Shown here: piece after piece, positions 61,501-64,000 of the stretch | Numbering within the stretch: the first letter of the stretch is position 1 | Layout of the letters: each line of letters begins with the position of its first letter | NCBI RefSeq assembly: GCF_024197615.1 | Contig: NZ_JAKUKE010000003.1 | Location: 153,187-217,186, forward strand | Origin: Desulfuromonas sp. KJ2020 | GTDB lineage: Bacteria; Desulfobacterota; Desulfuromonadia; Desulfuromonadales; SZUA-540 | Length of the DNA: 64,000 nucleotides | Reading direction: 5' to 3' | The notes under the pieces: generated by a model | The model's input: only the letters and a program-made list of their open reading frames with translations | What the model was told of the DNA's origin: nothing | Databases searched by the model: none | Translations under genes and position numbers: made by a program

Positions 61501-62455
61501 TTGGACTGCCATCACCGCCGGCCTGTTGGCCCAGCAGACTCTTAAGCTCAACATAAACGGCCACGTGGCCGGGATCGGCCTCATGCTGGACGATACCGGC
61601 GGCAGTGAGTTTGCCGTGGTGGCCGACAAGTTCAAGATCGTCAATCCGAACCTGCCTGCCGACATTCAGCAGGTTTTTACCGTGGGGCAGATCAACGGCT
61701 CTGGATCAGTAGGAATAAACGGCAACCTGGTGCTCGATGGGACTCTCACGGCTCGCACCGTCGGAACCAACCTGCTGATCACAGACGCCGCCAATATAGG
61801 CGACGCGGTGATCACCTCGGCAAAAATAGAGAGCCTTCAGGCTGAAAAGGTCGCGGCTGGAGAGCTGAGGGCTGGCCTAGTGGCTTCCTCATCGATGATC
61901 ACCAAGGGGACATCCGTTACAGTGGCCTACGATGGCACAGCCTCGACTCTGCATGTATTCGATACAACCGACCTGCCCGCATCCGGGACGGCCAAGGCTC
62001 TGTCGAGGAATTTTGAGTTCACGAATATCTCTGTGACCTACACCGGGAAAACAGCGACTACGTTGACCGGGGTATCCGTCGTAGGTAATACGGCTTTGCC
62101 TGTTGGCACGGCAATCGTTCCAGGCACGACATTTATGGCTATAGACCAAAGCACAGGCGGCATCTATTACGATGGCTCCGGTGGCGAGGTCAAGATCGGC
62201 CCGGCTTTTGGAGCGTTTTCAGTTGGCAGCAGTATGGTGAAAATAACGGCCCCGACTTCCTATGGTGGGCTAAGCGTATCCGGTGGCAGTGATGGCTGGC
62301 CGGCTCTGCGAGTTTCGGACACAAAGGTGCCGTTGCAGATAAATCCGGTGGGAACTGTCGCACCGACGCACTCGGCATCCGATGGCACCCTTTTCGCCGC
62401 CGGAAACGGGCACCTGTACTATCGAGGCGCTGGAGTGTGGAAGCAACTAACCTAA
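58544..62455 (+). CDS. Tail tip/central fibre protein (J-like)
   Basis: 1303 residues, the longest gene of the phage. The N-terminal part (about 1-550) has tail-hub features; the middle contains fibronectin-like repeats; the C-terminal third is a DUF1983-like fibre stalk with AAGVSGNWASITSRLTTSAY and a collagen-free, Gly/Thr/Ser-rich tip with a receptor-binding role. Late gene, host-range determinant. Confidence 0.75.
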   Translation: MPSEAYLDAAKSGNREPVILASVESVSSIKQSLETRVDWADSKLLTRVDIDSVPSKVLSQQIIQSSLKPDWPNMAIFAPATDHYLVEVRGTVEISCWTTSMSMDPYFYIVCLNDSTLYNYATSDQKYTGQGTWSYGNKVYVDVVFRFVLSEMIPAGVTPRLQTWVQQVPGLSTVFSSKWASDPVVVYSTPTSKIQTRSIDLGVVPTVPTRLNIDDIVPARASVAYSARGSNDDVTWTSLGSVYDGASLAPYRYYDVTADMTSTGDVTEISRISLSGGDSQFLHLSTHADLPVAGALPVLERVSSRSSQIEFLKLSTTGEVSVDLKWNRAVSDLLATGFVKNKFVTIRRGYVGLAESDFEPVFTGFWHDYATKGRKVTVKLRDVMSRFAKRRIPAEVTDSEGNKITSPVPFNGNVMDVLLQAMDVIGIPDRLLDRQAFLSIRDTHRSGSEWSVRRILGGQDADGKYREPEKAEDVLNELQTIAGVFLVPMPDGRLTPLLYDESAAPVDTLDAEWCDFGGIDGGQKDLYTRQYVYYSPLNEDPSGTSDYARAYWMVNSQAESDWGLTDEETGQVGGGEKTWEEKWNATASAVESLALRMDGWFANPHRRTSATCPPRYANVLPGQIVTVENLRIPAEEANWPGFSNGQRMLVISRRDDPKKGTIEFDLFDLAAGGTPGQGTWVNPIVISGSATPYGAGNVYTAAGGTPPYSWAASAGTLTVLDADSVSLNVTGLRGPMSLSVSDAEHTKVMSLRVPPELPADIVPGSRIDGVHLTFPGLMLEEGDRVAVYTSTTDDPQTATLAGESTTNEYFHHVEPNVTYFYWIKLVDGDGTESPLFPAVNGVEALAGKVAEDHLVQELITPITGMFPLEPDVVEPGIVIQQLSDVGVIEFRMRNAEIEIAAGVSGNWASITSRLTTSAYQADQLDSNGDLRIASAENRLAVYDTTNAPAWDGGTAYSSGTIVSNGGGYYRALKSVPAGTAVGNATYWTAITAGLLAQQTLKLNINGHVAGIGLMLDDTGGSEFAVVADKFKIVNPNLPADIQQVFTVGQINGSGSVGINGNLVLDGTLTARTVGTNLLITDAANIGDAVITSAKIESLQAEKVAAGELRAGLVASSSMITKGTSVTVAYDGTASTLHVFDTTDLPASGTAKALSRNFEFTNISVTYTGKTATTLTGVSVVGNTALPVGTAIVPGTTFMAIDQSTGGIYYDGSGGEVKIGPAFGAFSVGSSMVKITAPTSYGGLSVSGGSDGWPALRVSDTKVPLQINPVGTVAPTHSASDGTLFAAGNGHLYYRGAGVWKQLT

Positions 62456-62467
62456 AGGAGAGGACAA

Positions 62468-62626
62468 TTGAACATCCAAACCACCACCGCAAGAGAAAAC
62501 GAACTTCTGGCCATGTCCTTTGAAAAAAACGCCATCATTGATAGCCTTGCCTCCGAAAAACAAAAGCTCACCGAAGAAAATACCAGGCTGAAGGCCGAAA
62601 TAGACAAAATCAAAAGGGAGGCATAA
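62468..62626 (+). CDS. Small coiled-coil protein
   Basis: 52 residues (MNIQTTTARENELLAMSFEK..., ending IKREA) from TTG 62468, with AAAGGAG before it. Heptad pattern with Leu/Ile, typical of a short coiled coil; may be a fibre-associated trimerisation helper. Too short to identify further. Confidence 0.5.
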   Translation: MNIQTTTARENELLAMSFEKNAIIDSLASEKQKLTEENTRLKAEIDKIKREA

Positions 62627-62629
62627 CTC

Positions 62630-63244
62630 ATGGCCACTGAATTAACCCTGGTCGAAACCAAAGGATCCCCGTTAAACGCCAGCGAGTTTGACCAAAACCT
62701 TAAAAACCTGCGCACTGCCGCCGATACGGCACAGGGTGAAATTGACGCGCACGAAGCCGCCGCCGACCCGCACCCGCAATATGAGACCAGCACCGAGGCA
62801 GCAGCGAAGATTACGGCCCACGAAGGCGCCGCCGACCCGCATCCCGGTTATGCGCAGGAGGCCAACCTGGGGAGTGCTGCCGTGGCTGATATCCTCGGCA
62901 CAGTCTCACAGTCGGGCGGTGTGCCAACCGGGGCAATCATTGAAAGGGGCAGCAATGCTAATGGTGAGTATGTCAAATTTGCTGATGGAACGCTGATTTG
63001 TTGGGGAGGATACCCTGCCTCATCATCGCCACGGTCAATCACGCTTCCGGCGGCGGCTATCGACTCCGGATATCGTATTATGCCAGCGCATGGTTATGGA
63101 GATGGGACCAATTTTTTTGGCGTGTCTTACTCGGGGAAAACCAGCGCAGGATTTACATTGTATCCAATGTATTTGCAATCGGGCGGCGCAACTGGTAATG
63201 CCGGAGAGGCAGGGGATTGGGCTATTGTGGGTCGCTGGTTTTGA
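62630..63244 (+). CDS. Tail fibre protein with His-Pro-Gln repeat region
   Basis: 204 residues. Repeats HEAAADPHPQY and HEGAADPHPGY (about 40-75) typical of phage tail fibres, followed by a receptor-type tip rich in Gly/Ser/Trp. Overlaps no neighbours; starts 3 bases after the coiled-coil gene. Confidence 0.75.
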   Translation: MATELTLVETKGSPLNASEFDQNLKNLRTAADTAQGEIDAHEAAADPHPQYETSTEAAAKITAHEGAADPHPGYAQEANLGSAAVADILGTVSQSGGVPTGAIIERGSNANGEYVKFADGTLICWGGYPASSSPRSITLPAAAIDSGYRIMPAHGYGDGTNFFGVSYSGKTSAGFTLYPMYLQSGGATGNAGEAGDWAIVGRWF

Positions 63245-63255
63245 GGAGTAAAAAA

Positions 63256-63564
63256 ATGAAAATAAATCTATCACCACAACGCAGAGACGATGCTTTAAAC
63301 GTAAGCCGGACGGGCGATATTCTTACAATCAACGGCGGCGGCTACGATTTCAGCCAATTGCCGGAAGGCGCAACCTTGTCTGCGGCGGCAGTCGATTGCG
63401 AATTTATTGTGGGGGATATCTCCCGCACGAACGGCGAGCTTGAATTAACCCTGCTCCTTCCTCATGGACCGAACCCAACACAAGAGCAGGCTTTTCCTCA
63501 TCCCGTCGAGGTGCTGACCGACGGGCCTATCGCTCTCCCGCAAAACCAGGAGGTGGCCGAATGA
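63256..63564 (+). CDS. Uncharacterised tail-end protein
   Basis: 102 residues, MKINLSPQRRDDALNVSRTG and GDILTINGGGYDFSQLPEGA. Frequently found after phage tail-fibre genes; a fibre accessory is likely. Overlaps the next gene by four bases. Confidence 0.6.
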   Translation: MKINLSPQRRDDALNVSRTGDILTINGGGYDFSQLPEGATLSAAAVDCEFIVGDISRTNGELELTLLLPHGPNPTQEQAFPHPVEVLTDGPIALPQNQEVAE

Positions 63565-63887
63565 TCGACTGGTCGCAAGTAAAAACGGCTGAGCAAAAAG
63601 CGCGGGAAGCGCAGGAGGCTATCCTGCAACAGCTCACAGAAGCAGTCCAGCGCCACCTTGACACGACTGCCAAAGAGCGCAATTACGACAACATGATGAG
63701 CCTGTGCACCTACGCCACGTCATTAAACACTAAATTCCAGTCAGAAGGTCAGGCGGGGGTAGAATGGCGGGATAACGTCTGGGCGACCTGCTATCAGGTG
63801 ATGGCGGATGTGCTGGCCGGGACTCGACCTGTACCTACAGAGGAAGAACTGCTGGCCGAGCTGCCTGTGTTTGTGTGGCCGATTTAG
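63561..63887 (+). CDS. Tail fibre assembly-type protein
   Basis: 108 residues, MIDWSQVKTAEQKAREAQEA, helical, with ERNYDNMMSLCTYATSLNTK and acidic C-terminal end. Family of small proteins that follow fibre genes in many temperate phages, perhaps fibre chaperones. Last gene of the prophage. Confidence 0.7.
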   Translation: MIDWSQVKTAEQKAREAQEAILQQLTEAVQRHLDTTAKERNYDNMMSLCTYATSLNTKFQSEGQAGVEWRDNVWATCYQVMADVLAGTRPVPTEEELLAELPVFVWPI

Positions 63888-63889
63888 GT

Positions 63890-63909
63890 GTGTACAGTGG
63901 TGTACAGTG
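63890..63909 (+). repeat. Tandem GTGTACAGTG copies next to the right attachment site
   Basis: Two adjacent copies of GTGTACAGTG at 63890-63899 and 63900-63909, 44 bases inside the right attachment site. Possibly integrase arm-binding or regulatory sites; inference only. Confidence 0.4.
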
Positions 63910-63918
63910 CCGAAGCAA

Positions 63919-63955
63919 AAAGGGTTAGCGGAAAACCGCTAACCCTTTGATTTTT
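63919..63955. terminator. Terminator at the right phage end, shared by both strands
   Basis: A 13-bp stem (63919-63931 with 63936-63948) with AAAA loop. Plus strand: followed by GATTTTT, closing the last tail gene. Minus strand: followed by TTTTGC, right after the restored tRNA-Ala 3' end. The phage therefore brings a replacement terminator for the tRNA gene. Confidence 0.8.
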
Positions 63956-64000
63956 GGTGGAGCTAAGCGGGATCGAACCGCTGACCTCTTGAATGCCATT
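63953..64000. repeat. Prophage attachment site, tRNA-restoring copy
   Basis: 48 bases identical to 25323-25370. The window ends at the last repeat base. The copy carries the 3' half of tRNA-Ala(GGC), so recombination leaves an intact tRNA gene at this junction. Confidence 0.92.
63955..64000 (-). tRNA. tRNA-Ala (anticodon GGC), 3' part in window
   Basis: Anticodon loop ATGGCAT, T arm GGTTCGATCCC, acceptor strand TAGCTCC and CCA, closely like E. coli tRNA-Ala(GGC). The 5' half should continue past 64000. The phage-borne 3' half replaces the original host sequence without changing it. Confidence 0.85.

Overview
The window joins about 25 kb of ordinary bacterial chromosome (1 to about 25320) to one complete-looking prophage of about 38.7 kb (25323 to 64000). 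The chromosomal part looks like a Desulfuromonadales/Geobacterales-type member of the Desulfobacterota. The evidence is a 437-residue citrate synthase of the eukaryote-like kind known from Geobacteraceae, a K+-dependent membrane pyrophosphatase, a dusB-ntrB-ntrC cluster and a TRAP-TAXI uptake system. This placement is inferred from gene content, not from a search.

Chromosome, left to right: fused TRAP permease and TAXI receptor (minus strand); ispE, tRNA-Gln(TTG), prs, rplY(ctc), pth and hppA (plus); ychF; the rpsF-rpsR-DUF2232-rplI-dnaB translation/replication cluster; dusB-ntrB-ntrC (minus); gltA with a long leader and two tandem terminators; a SAM methyltransferase and an unknown protein (minus); an rlmI-like methyltransferase; an alkaline-phosphatase-superfamily enzyme; a cyclophilin; tRNA-Leu(CAA); then a hairpin-rich intergenic stretch with a possible small RNA.

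Prophage: a 48-bp direct repeat (25323-25370 and 63953-64000) is the 3' half of a tRNA-Ala(GGC) gene on the minus strand and marks the attachment sites. The lysogeny operon (repressor, DUF1566 lipoprotein, tyrosine integrase) reads left. A strong rightward promoter over an operator-like palindrome drives the early region: HTH regulator, small overlapping ORFs, a MazG-like protein, a misplaced tail protein Z, a P4/D5-type helicase, an iteron-rich putative origin, a Toprim primase, a stand-alone TSCPD protein, several zinc-binding proteins and a C5 DNA methyltransferase with five internal repeats.

The most unusual part is 39260-42469. Small genes, each with its own ribosome-binding site, are separated by related imperfect inverted repeats that begin TAAC at or next to the stop codon and end GTTA. 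These resemble integron attC sites. They lead into a gene for an IntI-type integron integrase. This looks like a small integron or cassette array built into a phage genome, between early genes and terminase. The cassettes point towards intI rather than away from it.

The late region follows: lambda-like terminase, portal, S49 protease with nested scaffold, cement protein and a Mu gpT-like capsid protein; a head-tail joiner; a lysis module (holin-like proteins and a GH108 endolysin); and siphovirus tail genes with a -1 frameshift G/T chaperone, tape measure, tip and fibres. It ends in a hairpin beside the right attachment site. Most late genes overlap by 1-4 bases, suggesting one long transcript.
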